This document shows, one piece after another, positions 51,892-60,308 of a stretch of DNA of 64,000 bases. The notes beneath the pieces were generated by a model, which had not been told where the DNA came from, searched no databases, and saw only the letters and a list, made by a program, of their open reading frames with translations. Source of the DNA: Burkholderia sp. BCC1644 (GTDB taxonomy: Bacteria; Pseudomonadota; Gammaproteobacteria; Burkholderiales; Burkholderiaceae); NCBI RefSeq assembly GCF_902833225.1, contig NZ_CADFEI010000001.1, positions 620,001 to 684,000 of the forward strand, given 5' to 3'. Within the stretch, counting starts at the first letter, position 1; each line of letters opens with the position of its first letter. The position numbers were made by a program, and so were the translations under genes.

Positions 51892-51907
51892 TGGCCCGGA
51901 TATTGCT
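51892..51907 (+). promoter_or_regulatory. Sigma-54 promoter of cobA-nasTS
   Basis: TGGCCCGGATATTGCT has one mismatch to TGGCACG-N4-TTGCW and keeps GG-N10-GC. Predicted +1 is near 51918, 5 nt before the first leader hairpin. Confidence 0.7.
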
Positions 51908-51922
51908 CGATCTCGTGCATCA

Positions 51923-52001
51923 CACCGGCAACGGCGCCGGTGGGCAGTCCCCGCAAACCCTGCCCGCCCTTCACGGCGGGCCCGTCAGGACAACGGCGTC
52001 C
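51923..52001 (+). ncRNA. ANTAR (NasT)-type tandem hairpin leader of cobA
   Basis: Hairpin 1 (51923-51942): stem CACCGGC/GCCGGTG, hexaloop AACGGC. Hairpin 2 (51988-52001): stem GGAC/GUCC, hexaloop AACGGC. Both loops have A1 and G4 and C-G closing pairs, as in the nas leader. A GCCCGCC-N6-GGCGGGC hairpin (51962-51981) fills the 45-nt linker, again like nas. The design suggests NasT-dependent readthrough into cobA-nasT-nasS. Confidence 0.7.
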
Positions 52002-52036
52002 CTCCGTGCGCGGCACGGCCGGATGCCGGTGCGTTT
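51994..52036 (+). terminator. Candidate attenuator in the cobA leader
   Basis: CGGCGTCC (51994-52001, the 3' part of hairpin 2) can pair with GGATGCCG (52021-52028), enclosing the hairpin CCGTGC-GCG-GCACGG. Only TTT follows (52034-52036), so termination would be weaker than on the nas side. Confidence 0.45.
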
Positions 52037-52109
52037 CGACCGCCCGCCGCCGCCGCGCAGACCACCCGTTATCGACGCCGCACACACGCATGCGGCAATG
52101 GAACACGAC

Positions 52110-52889
52110 ATGACGACTGGCAAAGTCACGCTGCTGGGCGCCGGCCCCGGCGATCCCGATCTCCTCACGCTGAAGGCCGTGAAGGCACTGGCTGCCGCCG
52201 ACGTGCTGCTGCTCGACGATCTCGTCGCGCCCGGCATCGTCGAACTCGCGCCGCAGGCGCATGTGATCCGTGTCGGCAAGCGCGGCGGCTGCCGCTCCAC
52301 GCCGCAGGCATTCATCGAGAAGCTGATGCGCCGCTACGCGCTGCGCGGTGCGCACGTGGTGCGCGTGAAAGGCGGCGACGCGCTGCTGTTCGGCCGCGCG
52401 GGCGAGGAACTCGCGACGCTGCGCGCCGCCGCGATTCCGGTCGAGATCGTCAACGGCATCTCGTCGGGGTTCGCGGCCGCCGCGAGCCTCGGCATCTCGC
52501 TCACGCACCGCGAGCACTGCCATGGCGTCACGTTCGTCACGGCCCACCGCCAGGATCATGGCGAACCCGACTGGGCACGGCTCGCGGCGACCGGTACCAC
52601 GCTCGCGATCTACATGGGCATGAGCCGCGTCGACAGCATCGCGGCCGGCCTGCTCGCCGCGCTGCCTTCGTCGACGCCGGCCGCCGCCGTGCAATGGGCC
52701 GGCACGCCCGACGAGCGCCGCTGGACCGGCACGCTCGGCACGCTCGCGCACGGTGTCGAGGCCGCGCGACTCGGCAGCCCGGCCGTGATCCTCGTCGGCG
52801 GGGCGATCGGCGAAGCCGCCGTGCAGGATGTGCCGGGCGCGGGCGCAGCGCTGGCCGCAACCGAAACGGCCTTGTCGCGGGCCGCGTAG
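52110..52889 (+). CDS. cobA: Uroporphyrinogen-III C-methyltransferase (siroheme synthesis)
   Basis: Encodes 259 aa from ATG 52110; ATG 52098, four codons earlier, is an alternative. Motifs of the family: VTLLGAGPGDPDLLTLKAVKAL, VLLLDDLV, KRGGCRSTPQAFIEKLM, VVRVKGGDALLFGRAGEE, EIVNGISSGFAAAASLGISLTHRE. It makes precorrin-2 from uroporphyrinogen III for siroheme, the cofactor of NirB. It is the first gene downstream of a sigma-54 promoter and ANTAR-type leader, so cofactor supply should follow nitrate-assimilation demand. Confidence 0.93.
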   Translation: MTTGKVTLLGAGPGDPDLLTLKAVKALAAADVLLLDDLVAPGIVELAPQAHVIRVGKRGGCRSTPQAFIEKLMRRYALRGAHVVRVKGGDALLFGRAGEELATLRAAAIPVEIVNGISSGFAAAASLGISLTHREHCHGVTFVTAHRQDHGEPDWARLAATGTTLAIYMGMSRVDSIAAGLLAALPSSTPAAAVQWAGTPDERRWTGTLGTLAHGVEAARLGSPAVILVGGAIGEAAVQDVPGAGAALAATETALSRAA

Positions 52890-53054
52890 CATGCGCGACA
52901 CCGCGCGGCACCGGCCGCCCACCTATCATGAAGACAGCGGCACCGTGCGCGTCGGCCGCCGGGTCGCCGCGGACGGCACCCGCACGATGCACGCACGTAG
53001 CCGCCGCCTCCGATCCGCACATCGCGCCACGGTTTCGCCGCCGCCGTTCGCATC

Positions 53055-53651
53055 ATGAGTACGCCTGCTTCTCCCGCCCGCCTGCGCGTGCTGCTCGTCA
53101 CCGACACCGACAAGCCGATCGGCGAGCTCGGCGACGCACTCGCGCGCCTCGGCTACGAGATGCTGAACGACGTCGCGACACCCGCGCGCCTGCCGGCAGC
53201 CGTCGAGGAGCAGCGTCCCGACGTCGTGATCATCGATACCGATTCGCCGTCGCGCGACACGCTCGAACAGCTCGCGGTGATGCACGTGACCGCGCCGCGC
53301 CCCGTGCTGATGTTCAGCCACGACGCCGACCAGGAACTGATCCGTGCGGCGGTCGGCGCGGGCGTCAGCGCGTATCTCGTCGAAGGGCTGTCGGCCGAGC
53401 GTCTCGCCCCGATTCTCGAAGTCGCGCTCGCGCGCTTCTCGCACGACGATGCGCTGCGCCGCCGGCTGGCCGACGTCGAGCGCGAACTCGCGGAGCGCAA
53501 GCTGATCGATCGCGCGAAACGCGCGCTGATGGACCAGCGCAAGCTGTCCGAGCACGATGCGTATGCGGCGCTGCGCAAGCGCGCGATGGACCAGGGCCTG
53601 CGCATCGTCGACGTCGCGCGGCAATTGCTCGACGGATCACCCCAGTCATGA
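53055..53651 (+). CDS. nasT: ANTAR-domain response regulator, nitrate antiterminator
   Basis: Encodes 198 aa. The receiver-like domain covers about 8-125 (LRVLLVTDTDKPIGELGDAL, DVVIIDTDSPSRDTLEQL) and the RNA-binding ANTAR domain about 135-195 (VERELAERKLIDRAKRALMDQRKLSEHDAYAALRKRAMDQGLRIVDVARQLL). NasT binds tandem hexaloop hairpins in mRNA leaders and prevents termination; NasS holds it inactive without nitrate. Two fitting leaders lie upstream, one in its own operon. The gene overlaps nasS by 4 nt. Confidence 0.93.
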   Translation: MSTPASPARLRVLLVTDTDKPIGELGDALARLGYEMLNDVATPARLPAAVEEQRPDVVIIDTDSPSRDTLEQLAVMHVTAPRPVLMFSHDADQELIRAAVGAGVSAYLVEGLSAERLAPILEVALARFSHDDALRRRLADVERELAERKLIDRAKRALMDQRKLSEHDAYAALRKRAMDQGLRIVDVARQLLDGSPQS

Positions 53652-54709
53652 CTGCCATGGATACTTCCCCTCCCGCCGCGCCGGAACGCGCGCATCTTCG
53701 CCTCGGCTTCGTCGCGCTGAGCGACGCGGCCCCGCTGATCGTCGCGCAGCGCCTGAACCTCGGTGCGCGGCACGGCCTCACGCTCGAACCGAGCCGCCAG
53801 CCGTCCTGGGCTGCCGTGCGCGACAAGCTGCTGAGCGGCGAGCTCGACGCCGCGCATGCGCTGTACGGCCTCGTCAGCGGGCTGCAGCTCGGCATCGGCG
53901 GCCCGCAGGCCGACATGGCCGCGCTGATGGTGCTGAACCGCAACGGCCAGGCGATCACGTTGTCGCGCGGCCTGGCCGACGCCTGTCGCGAAAGCGGCAG
54001 CGTGCGCGACGCGTTCGCGACGCTCGGCCGCAAGCCGCTGCTCGCACAGACGTTCCCGACCGGCACGCACGCGATGTGGCTGAACCATTGGCTCGCGTCG
54101 CACGGCGTCGATCCGCTGCGCGACGTGCGCAGCGTCGTGATCCCGCCGCCCGAGATGGTCGCCGCGCTCGCCAGCAGCGAACTCGACGGCTTCTGTTCCG
54201 GCGAGCCATGGCACGCGGTGGCCGACGCGTGCGGCGCGGGCCGGACCGTCGCGGTCACGAGCGAGATCTGGCCCGATCATCCGGAGAAGGTGCTGGCCGC
54301 CCGGCGCGACTTCGTCGCGCTGTATCCGGCCACCGCGCGCGCATTGATCCGCACGCTCGTCGATGCGTGTGCGTGGCTCGACAGTGCCGCGCACCGCCGC
54401 GAAGCGGCCGACTGGCTCGCGTCGCCCGACGCGCTCGGCGTGCCGGCCCGGCTGATCGCGCCACGCCTGCTCGGCGACTACGGCGCGGGGCCGTTCGCCG
54501 CACCGCCGCTGCCGATCCGCTTCCACGACGGCGGCGCCGTGAACCGGCCCGATCCACACGAAGGGCGCTGGTTCCTGTCCCAATACCGGCGCTGGGGAAT
54601 GCTCGACGGTCCGCACGACGATGCGGCCATCGCCGCGGCAATCGCGCAGACTGCGTTGTATGATGCTGCGGTCGCCGAAGGCGGCGCATCGGGTCCGTCG
54701 CACGCGTAA
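53648..54709 (+). CDS. nasS: Cytoplasmic nitrate/nitrite-sensing protein (NrtA/CmpA family)
   Basis: Encodes 353 aa. Related to NrtA/CmpA nitrate-binding proteins (LRLGFVALSDAAPLIVAQRLNLGARHGLTLEP..WAAVRDKLLSGELDAAHALYG) but without a signal peptide, as in NasS. It should bind nitrate or nitrite and then release NasT. ATG 53648 overlaps the nasT stop (ATGA), typical of the NasS-NasT pair though here in the order nasT-nasS. Confidence 0.92.
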   Translation: MTAMDTSPPAAPERAHLRLGFVALSDAAPLIVAQRLNLGARHGLTLEPSRQPSWAAVRDKLLSGELDAAHALYGLVSGLQLGIGGPQADMAALMVLNRNGQAITLSRGLADACRESGSVRDAFATLGRKPLLAQTFPTGTHAMWLNHWLASHGVDPLRDVRSVVIPPPEMVAALASSELDGFCSGEPWHAVADACGAGRTVAVTSEIWPDHPEKVLAARRDFVALYPATARALIRTLVDACAWLDSAAHRREAADWLASPDALGVPARLIAPRLLGDYGAGPFAAPPLPIRFHDGGAVNRPDPHEGRWFLSQYRRWGMLDGPHDDAAIAAAIAQTALYDAAVAEGGASGPSHA

Positions 54710-54834
54710 TGCGTGCCGCATGAAGCCCTGGGTGCGCGCCAGGGCCGCGCCACGCCGATCCGGGCCACCCGGCGGCATCCGGCACGCACCGCCCGGGCGA
54801 CACTGCACGACCACTCCGTCCCCGATCCGAATCG

Positions 54835-55434
54835 ATGCCGAAACGAACGCACGCGCCGCTCGACGTGCTGCTCACCGAAATCCGTGCGTGCCGCGCCTGC
54901 GAAGCCGACCTGCCGCTCGGCCCGCGCCCCGTCGTGCGCGCCCATCGTGACGCACGCATCCTGATCGTCGGGCAAGCGCCGGGCGCACGCGTCCATGCGA
55001 GCGGCATCCCGTGGGACGACGCGAGCGGCAAGCGGCTGCGCGGCTGGCTCGACGTCGACGCCGACACCTTCTACGACGAAACGCGCTTCGCGATCGTGCC
55101 GATGGGGTTCTGCTATCCGGGCCGCGGCGCGAGCGGCGACAACCCGCCGCGCCCCGAATGCGCACCACTGTGGATCGACCGGCTGCTGGCCGAACTGCCG
55201 TCGATCCGCCTGACGCTGCTGATCGGCCAGTACGCGCAGCGGCATTTCCTGCGCGACACGCGCAAGGCGACACTCACCGACACCGTGCGCGCGTGGCGCG
55301 ACTACGGCCCGGGCGTGCTGCCGCTGCCGCACCCGTCGCCGCGCAACCAGGCGTGGTTCAAGCACCATCCGTGGTTCGACGCCGACGTCGTGCCCGAACT
55401 CCGCCGCCGGGTGGCCCCGCTGCTCGACCGATGA
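54835..55434 (+). CDS. Uracil-DNA glycosylase family protein
   Basis: Encodes 199 aa. The N-terminal IRACRACEADLPLG has a CxxC, ILIVGQAPGARVHASGIPWDDASGKRLRGWL is the catalytic-loop region, LLIGQYAQRHF the central strand and LPLPHPSPRNQAWF the DNA-intercalation motif. This is a UDG-superfamily fold with features near families 4/5 or SMUG2-like members. It may excise uracil or related bases. Monocistronic or the first of a short run. Confidence 0.87.
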   Translation: MPKRTHAPLDVLLTEIRACRACEADLPLGPRPVVRAHRDARILIVGQAPGARVHASGIPWDDASGKRLRGWLDVDADTFYDETRFAIVPMGFCYPGRGASGDNPPRPECAPLWIDRLLAELPSIRLTLLIGQYAQRHFLRDTRKATLTDTVRAWRDYGPGVLPLPHPSPRNQAWFKHHPWFDADVVPELRRRVAPLLDR

Positions 55435-55495
55435 ACACCATCACCGGCGGCATCTCGATGCTTCGCGTCCCGCCCGATGTTTCCGCATCACCGTC

Positions 55496-56284
55496 ATGAA
55501 TACAACCTCGACCGACCTCGACATCGACTTTGCCTGCACCGGATGCGGCGCATGCTGCCGCGACCTGCGCATTCCTCTCACGCTCGACGAAGCGATCGCG
55601 TGGCTGCAGCGCGGCGGCCACGTGGAATTGCTGTGCGACGCGATGCCGTGGCCCGTCGAACCCGAGCCTGGCGACGCGTTCGCTGCGTACAAGCGCGCGC
55701 GTTCGACGCCCGCGATGAGCGGTTCGCTGCCCGTGCGCATCACGGCCGTGCTCACCGCGGCCCATGCCGGCCCGTGTCCGAACCTGCGCGACGACCTGCG
55801 CTGCGGGATCTACGACGAGCGCCCGCTCGTGTGCCGGATCTATCCGGCCGAAGTCAATCCGTTCGTGCCGCTGATGCCCGGCGGCAAGCAATGCCCGCCC
55901 GACGCCTGGCAGCACGCGCCGCTCGTCCGTGGCGGCATGCTCGTCGACGCGGCGACGCGCGAGAACATCGCCCGCTCGCGCGCGGCGAGCGAGGCCGAGA
56001 CGCCGTTGCGCGCGCGGCTGTGCGCGGCGCTGGGCATCGACACGGCGGCCGTCGCCAATGAAGGATTCGTGGTCCATGCGCCGCCCGCCGCCACCTTGCT
56101 CGCCGCATTGACGGACCTGCGCGCCCCGTCGCCCGCGGCCGCCGGCGATGCGACCGAATGGAAGCTGGTGTCGAACCGCGCGCCCACGGTGGAAACGCTC
56201 GTGTCGGTCGGGGCATCGAGCGCGCTTGCCGGCAACGGCGCGGGCCCGCACGCACGCTATCTCGGCTTCCATCCGGACGCCTGA
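55496..56284 (+). CDS. YkgJ-family cysteine-cluster protein
   Basis: Encodes 262 aa. FACTGCGACCRDLRIPLTLDEA at the N-terminus and CPNLRDDLRCGIYDERPLVCRIYPAE in the middle give the characteristic CxxCxxxC...C...C arrangement that binds zinc or iron-sulfur. The C-terminal 80 residues are a variable extension. Function in the family is unknown. It lies 61 bp after the glycosylase gene. Confidence 0.88.
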   Translation: MNTTSTDLDIDFACTGCGACCRDLRIPLTLDEAIAWLQRGGHVELLCDAMPWPVEPEPGDAFAAYKRARSTPAMSGSLPVRITAVLTAAHAGPCPNLRDDLRCGIYDERPLVCRIYPAEVNPFVPLMPGGKQCPPDAWQHAPLVRGGMLVDAATRENIARSRAASEAETPLRARLCAALGIDTAAVANEGFVVHAPPAATLLAALTDLRAPSPAAAGDATEWKLVSNRAPTVETLVSVGASSALAGNGAGPHARYLGFHPDA

Positions 56285-56375
56285 TCGCCACGCCGCGGCG
56301 CGCCCGCACGTTCCGGCCGCGTCCGGTTCGCTGTACCATCGCGGCTCCACCGCGTCACCAACAGCAGAATCCTTC

Positions 56376-57317
56376 ATGCCCTCCACCGCCCCGCCGCGCC
56401 TGTACGGGATGCCCGAACGCAGCGACCGGCTCGACTTCTACATCCGCGACCAGGCGTCGCGCCAGGCGATCACCGAGCCGCACCGGCACGCGTATTTCCA
56501 GATCCAGTTCAATCTCGGCGGCGACACCGAGCAGCGGATCGGCGGCGTCACGCGGCCGTTTCCGCGCGGCGCGCTCGCGTTCGTGCTGCCGCACCGCGAA
56601 CACCTGATCCCGCATCCGGAAGGCGCGCATTTCATCGTGATCAACTTCAGCCAGGCGTTCCTGCGCGCCGATCTCGACGTCGATCCGCTCGACCTCGAGG
56701 ACGTGCCTGCGCACCGCTTCCCCGAGCTGACACCGTTCCGCTTCCAGGAACATCTCGACTTCATCCTGACCGGCGACACGTACGAGGAAGCACGTCGCCT
56801 CGCGCTGTGCATGCTCGACACCGATCGCGTGCGCACGTTCGGCTCGACCACGTTGCTGCGCGGCTACCTGCTGCAACTGATCGGGCTCGTCTGCACGCAG
56901 TACGCGGGTGCGCTCGACAAGCTCGCGCAGCGCGGGGCCCAGCGCGCGGGCCGGCGCGACGCGCTCGCGCGCGTGATGCGGCACGTCCGCGCGAACCTGA
57001 CCCGCGAGGACCTGACGCTTGCCGCGACTGCCGAGGCCGCGTTCCTGTCGCCCAACTACCTCGCGCACCTGGTGCGCAAGGAAACCGGCAGCACCTTCAC
57101 CGATCTCGTGACCGAGCGCCGGATCGCGCTCGCGCAATCGCTGCTGGCCCACACGAGCCGCCGCATCGCGGACATCGCACGCTCCGTCGGCTTCCGCGAC
57201 GAAGGGTATTTCGCGCGGCGCTTCCGTGCGCGCGTCGGCGTGTCGCCGAAGGCGTACCGCGACGCGAACGCCGCGCTGCCGGACAGCGACGACGTGCCGC
57301 CGGCCGCCGACGCGTAG
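56376..57317 (+). CDS. AraC-family transcriptional regulator
   Basis: Encodes 313 aa. It has an N-terminal cupin sensor (about 20-130: RQAITEPHRHAYFQIQFNLGG, FPRGALAFVLPHREHLIPHP) and a C-terminal double HTH (about 195-295: DALARVMRHVRANLTREDLTLAATAEAAFLSPNYLAHLVRKETGSTFTDLVTERRIALAQSLLAHTSRRIADIARSVGFRDEGYFARRFRARVGVSPKAYR). It probably regulates the FAH-family gene 126 bp downstream. Confidence 0.9.
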   Translation: MPSTAPPRLYGMPERSDRLDFYIRDQASRQAITEPHRHAYFQIQFNLGGDTEQRIGGVTRPFPRGALAFVLPHREHLIPHPEGAHFIVINFSQAFLRADLDVDPLDLEDVPAHRFPELTPFRFQEHLDFILTGDTYEEARRLALCMLDTDRVRTFGSTTLLRGYLLQLIGLVCTQYAGALDKLAQRGAQRAGRRDALARVMRHVRANLTREDLTLAATAEAAFLSPNYLAHLVRKETGSTFTDLVTERRIALAQSLLAHTSRRIADIARSVGFRDEGYFARRFRARVGVSPKAYRDANAALPDSDDVPPAADA

Positions 57318-57382
57318 TTTTGTCCCGGTAAAACGCAGTTGCGTCGCATCCGGCCGTATGCGCGTCGGGTATCGTTGCATGC

Positions 57383-57415
57383 ATGCCGGCCCGTGCGCCG
57401 CACGGGCGCCGGCAT
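57383..57415 (+). terminator. Long hairpin between the AraC and FAH genes
   Basis: ATGCCGGC-CCGTGC pairs with GCACGG-(GC)-GCCGGCAT, 14 bp with a 2-nt bulge and a 3-nt loop. Followed by CCGTCTTCCT without a T-run. It may end the araC transcript or structure the leader of the next gene. Confidence 0.4.
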
Positions 57416-57443
57416 CCGTCTTCCTACCGAACGAGGCCATCCG

Positions 57444-58142
<699 letters not shown>

Positions 58143-58150
58143 TGCAGCAC

Positions 58151-58181
58151 GCACGGCGGCCGCCCGCCGAGGCCGCCGTGC
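58151..58181. terminator. Bidirectional hairpin between FAH and DUF4303 genes
   Basis: Eleven-bp stem GCACGGCGGCC/GGCCGCCGTGC with a 9-nt loop, 9 nt after the FAH stop and 17 nt from the end of the convergent DUF4303 gene. Confidence 0.6.
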
Positions 58182-58197
58182 GGTATCCCGATGCCGG

Positions 58198-58743
58198 TCA
58201 GCCGAAACGACGCAGGAACGCGTCGGCGACGACCGGCGGATTCAGCGTTTTCGCCGATGCGTTTTCCAGCGCCCTGGCTGCGTCGTCGTCGCTGATCGAC
58301 ACGAACAGCGTGATGGCCGCCCGTTCCTCGCCCGTGCCGAACAGGCCCTCGCGGTCGAGCAGCCGCAATGCCTCGATCATGTCGGCCTGCAGTTGCCGCG
58401 AGAATTCCGCGAATCGCGACGGAACGAACTGCGGACTCAGCACTTCGTCCGCCAGCCTGCCGCAGATCGCGTTGAACGGCGACGCCTCCGCCGCCTCGTA
58501 CGCCCATTCGGCAGAACCCCATGCGTACCACGGCGCCGGATCGTCGTCCGCGATCGCCCGTTGCGCACGGATCCGGCTCAGCCCTTCGATCGAATTGGCG
58601 GCCGGCACCACCGTCATCGCGCCGCTGTCCGTATAGAGCGCGAACGCGTAGAAATGCTCGTCCGGGTGCAACGCCCGCAGTGCCTTGAAGGTCGCCCTCG
58701 CGGCATCGGCGATGTCCCGCTGGAAATCTGAAAAATCGCTCAT
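58198..58743 (-). CDS. DUF4303 domain-containing protein
   Basis: Encodes 181 aa. DFQRDIADAARATFKALRALHPDEHFYAFALYTDSGAMTVVPAANSIEGLSR and WYAWGSAEWAYEA match the DUF4303 pattern, a cytoplasmic family related by context to SMI1/toxin-immunity-like proteins in some bacteria. No toxin gene is adjacent here. Function unknown. Confidence 0.8.
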   Translation of the reverse strand: MSDFSDFQRDIADAARATFKALRALHPDEHFYAFALYTDSGAMTVVPAANSIEGLSRIRAQRAIADDDPAPWYAWGSAEWAYEAAEASPFNAICGRLADEVLSPQFVPSRFAEFSRQLQADMIEALRLLDREGLFGTGEERAAITLFVSISDDDAARALENASAKTLNPPVVADAFLRRFG

Positions 58744-58869
58744 CGCATCCTCGTCCAGTCACCCTTCGCGCGCGTCGGGGAATACGGCTCGCGGCGGGTG
58801 CGTCGTCGCCCGGTATTCGACGGATTGTCCGCCAATCGGCCGCACCACGGTACCGGGCCGCACCCGCGG

Positions 58870-60081
58870 TCACGGCGCGGCATCCCGCGCATCGAACACC
58901 CGCACGCAGACGGCGGCCACCAGCGCGATCGACGCCGACATCAGCATCATCGCGAGCGGTGCATAACCCGCGTTGCCGGCGGTCAGCACCGCGCCCGTCA
59001 GCGACGACAGCGCGGCGCCACCGGCGATCGTCATCGCACCGGCCAGCCCCGACGCGCTGCCCGCCAGCTCCGGGCGCACCGACACGGCGCCGGCATGCGC
59101 GCCAGGATTGGTCAGCCCGTTGCCGATGCCGACCAGCACGCACGGCCCGAACCATGCGAGCGCATGCGTCGCGCCGCCGAACACCAGCCCGAGCGCGATC
59201 GACGGCCCCGCACATGCGACGACGCGCCCGTACAGAATCGTCGTGGCCAATGTGTAGCGGCCCGCAATACGCGCAGCCAGAAAGCTGCCGCCGACGAAAC
59301 CGGCCGTGATCGTCCCCATGTAAAAACCGATCTCCGCCGGCGCAATGCCGAACCGCGTTTTCGCGGCGAGCGGCGCGCCGGCCAGGAACGCGTAGAACGA
59401 GCCCGTCGAAAACGCCATGCAAAGCGCATGGGCCCAGAAACGACGCGCGCGGAGCAGCGCCGGATACGCGCGAAGCTGCTGCCGGAAGCTTGACGACCGG
59501 TTCGTATGGGTTTCGACGAAATCGGATGCGCACCAGCCGAACAGGGCGATGCCGAGCGCGCCGAGCAGCCAGAAGCTCGCCCGCCAGCCGACCGTCTGGT
59601 CGAGTGCGCCGCCGAGCGTCGGGCCGAGCATCGGCGCGAACGCGGCCGCCATCGCCGCATAGCCGATCCGGCTCGCCGCACGCGAGCCTCCACCGGTATC
59701 GCGGATCGTCGCCATCGACACCGGATAGACCGACGTGATCGCCGCCTGCATCAGCCGGCATGCGAGAAACACGCGGATATCGGTCGCCATCGCGCAGCCG
59801 AGCGAACCGAGCGCGAACACGCCGACGCTCGTCAGCACGACCGGCCGCCGCCCGAACCGGTCCGACAGCGGCCCCATCACGAACTCGAGCGACGCGGCCA
59901 CCGCCGCGTAACCGCCGAGCGACAGTACGACGAGTGCGTAGTCGGCATGCAGGTCGCGTGCGATCGTCGGCAACGACGGCAGGAACAGGCTCAGCGGCAG
60001 CACCGAGAGCGCGCACAGCAGGATCAGCGTCACGTGTCGCGGCGACGCCGGGGCGGAATCGATCGGCAGGTTCGATTGCAA
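58870..60081 (-). CDS. Bcr/CflA-type MFS drug efflux transporter
   Basis: Encodes 403 aa from a TTG at 60081 preceded by GGAGGG; no ATG gives a sensible start, and the length then equals that of Bcr/CflA proteins. It has twelve helices and the DHA1 signatures FLPSLPTIARDLHADYALVVLSLGGYAAVAA and GPLSDRFGRRPVVLTSV, followed by AFAPMLGPTLGGALDQTVGWRASFWLL. It probably exports a drug or metabolite by proton antiport. Confidence 0.87.
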   Translation of the reverse strand: MQSNLPIDSAPASPRHVTLILLCALSVLPLSLFLPSLPTIARDLHADYALVVLSLGGYAAVAASLEFVMGPLSDRFGRRPVVLTSVGVFALGSLGCAMATDIRVFLACRLMQAAITSVYPVSMATIRDTGGGSRAASRIGYAAMAAAFAPMLGPTLGGALDQTVGWRASFWLLGALGIALFGWCASDFVETHTNRSSSFRQQLRAYPALLRARRFWAHALCMAFSTGSFYAFLAGAPLAAKTRFGIAPAEIGFYMGTITAGFVGGSFLAARIAGRYTLATTILYGRVVACAGPSIALGLVFGGATHALAWFGPCVLVGIGNGLTNPGAHAGAVSVRPELAGSASGLAGAMTIAGGAALSSLTGAVLTAGNAGYAPLAMMLMSASIALVAAVCVRVFDARDAAP

Positions 60082-60124
60082 GCGGATACCCTCCGCGCAC
60101 CGACCGGACGGCCGCGCGCAACGC

Positions 60125-60153
60125 AAAAAAAAGCCCCCGAACGAGTCGGGGGC
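60125..60153 (-). terminator. Strong intrinsic terminator downstream of the HtrA-like gene
   Basis: On the minus strand GCCCCCGA pairs with TCGGGGGC around a 5-nt loop, followed by eight T residues. It lies 155 bp past the htrA-like stop and 44 bp before the MFS start, insulating the two. Confidence 0.88.
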
Positions 60154-60155
60154 GC

Positions 60156-60281
60156 ATGGGTGCCGGCGCGGTGCCGCTACCGGACCCTGCGCCTGTGGAC
60201 TACTACGATGAAGCAAGCCGTTTTCATGCCGAATGGCTCCTGAATGCCGGGCTGACTGCCCGCGATATCGAACGATGTTAG
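60156..60281 (+). CDS. Possible 41-aa protein
   Basis: ATG 60156 to TAG 60281 on the plus strand: MGAGAVPLPDPAPVDYYDEASR, then FHAEWLLNAGLTARDIERC. The second part looks like a natural amphipathic helical peptide, and the region has no gene on the other strand. It begins right beside the terminator and has no clear ribosome-binding site, so it is uncertain. Confidence 0.28.
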   Translation: MGAGAVPLPDPAPVDYYDEASRFHAEWLLNAGLTARDIERC

Positions 60282-60308
60282 GCGGGCGACACCCGCCGCG
60301 TCAACGCC

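Larger units (their letters stand above)
51441..52109. other. Divergent nas/cobA control region (669 bp)
   Basis: No gene. Holds, from left to right: the nas leader (about 51441-51580), the minus-strand sigma-54 promoter (51592-51606), two NtrC-like sites (51708-51722, 51729-51743), the plus-strand sigma-54 promoter (51892-51907) and the cobA leader (about 51918-52109). Each element has its own entry. Confidence 0.7.
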
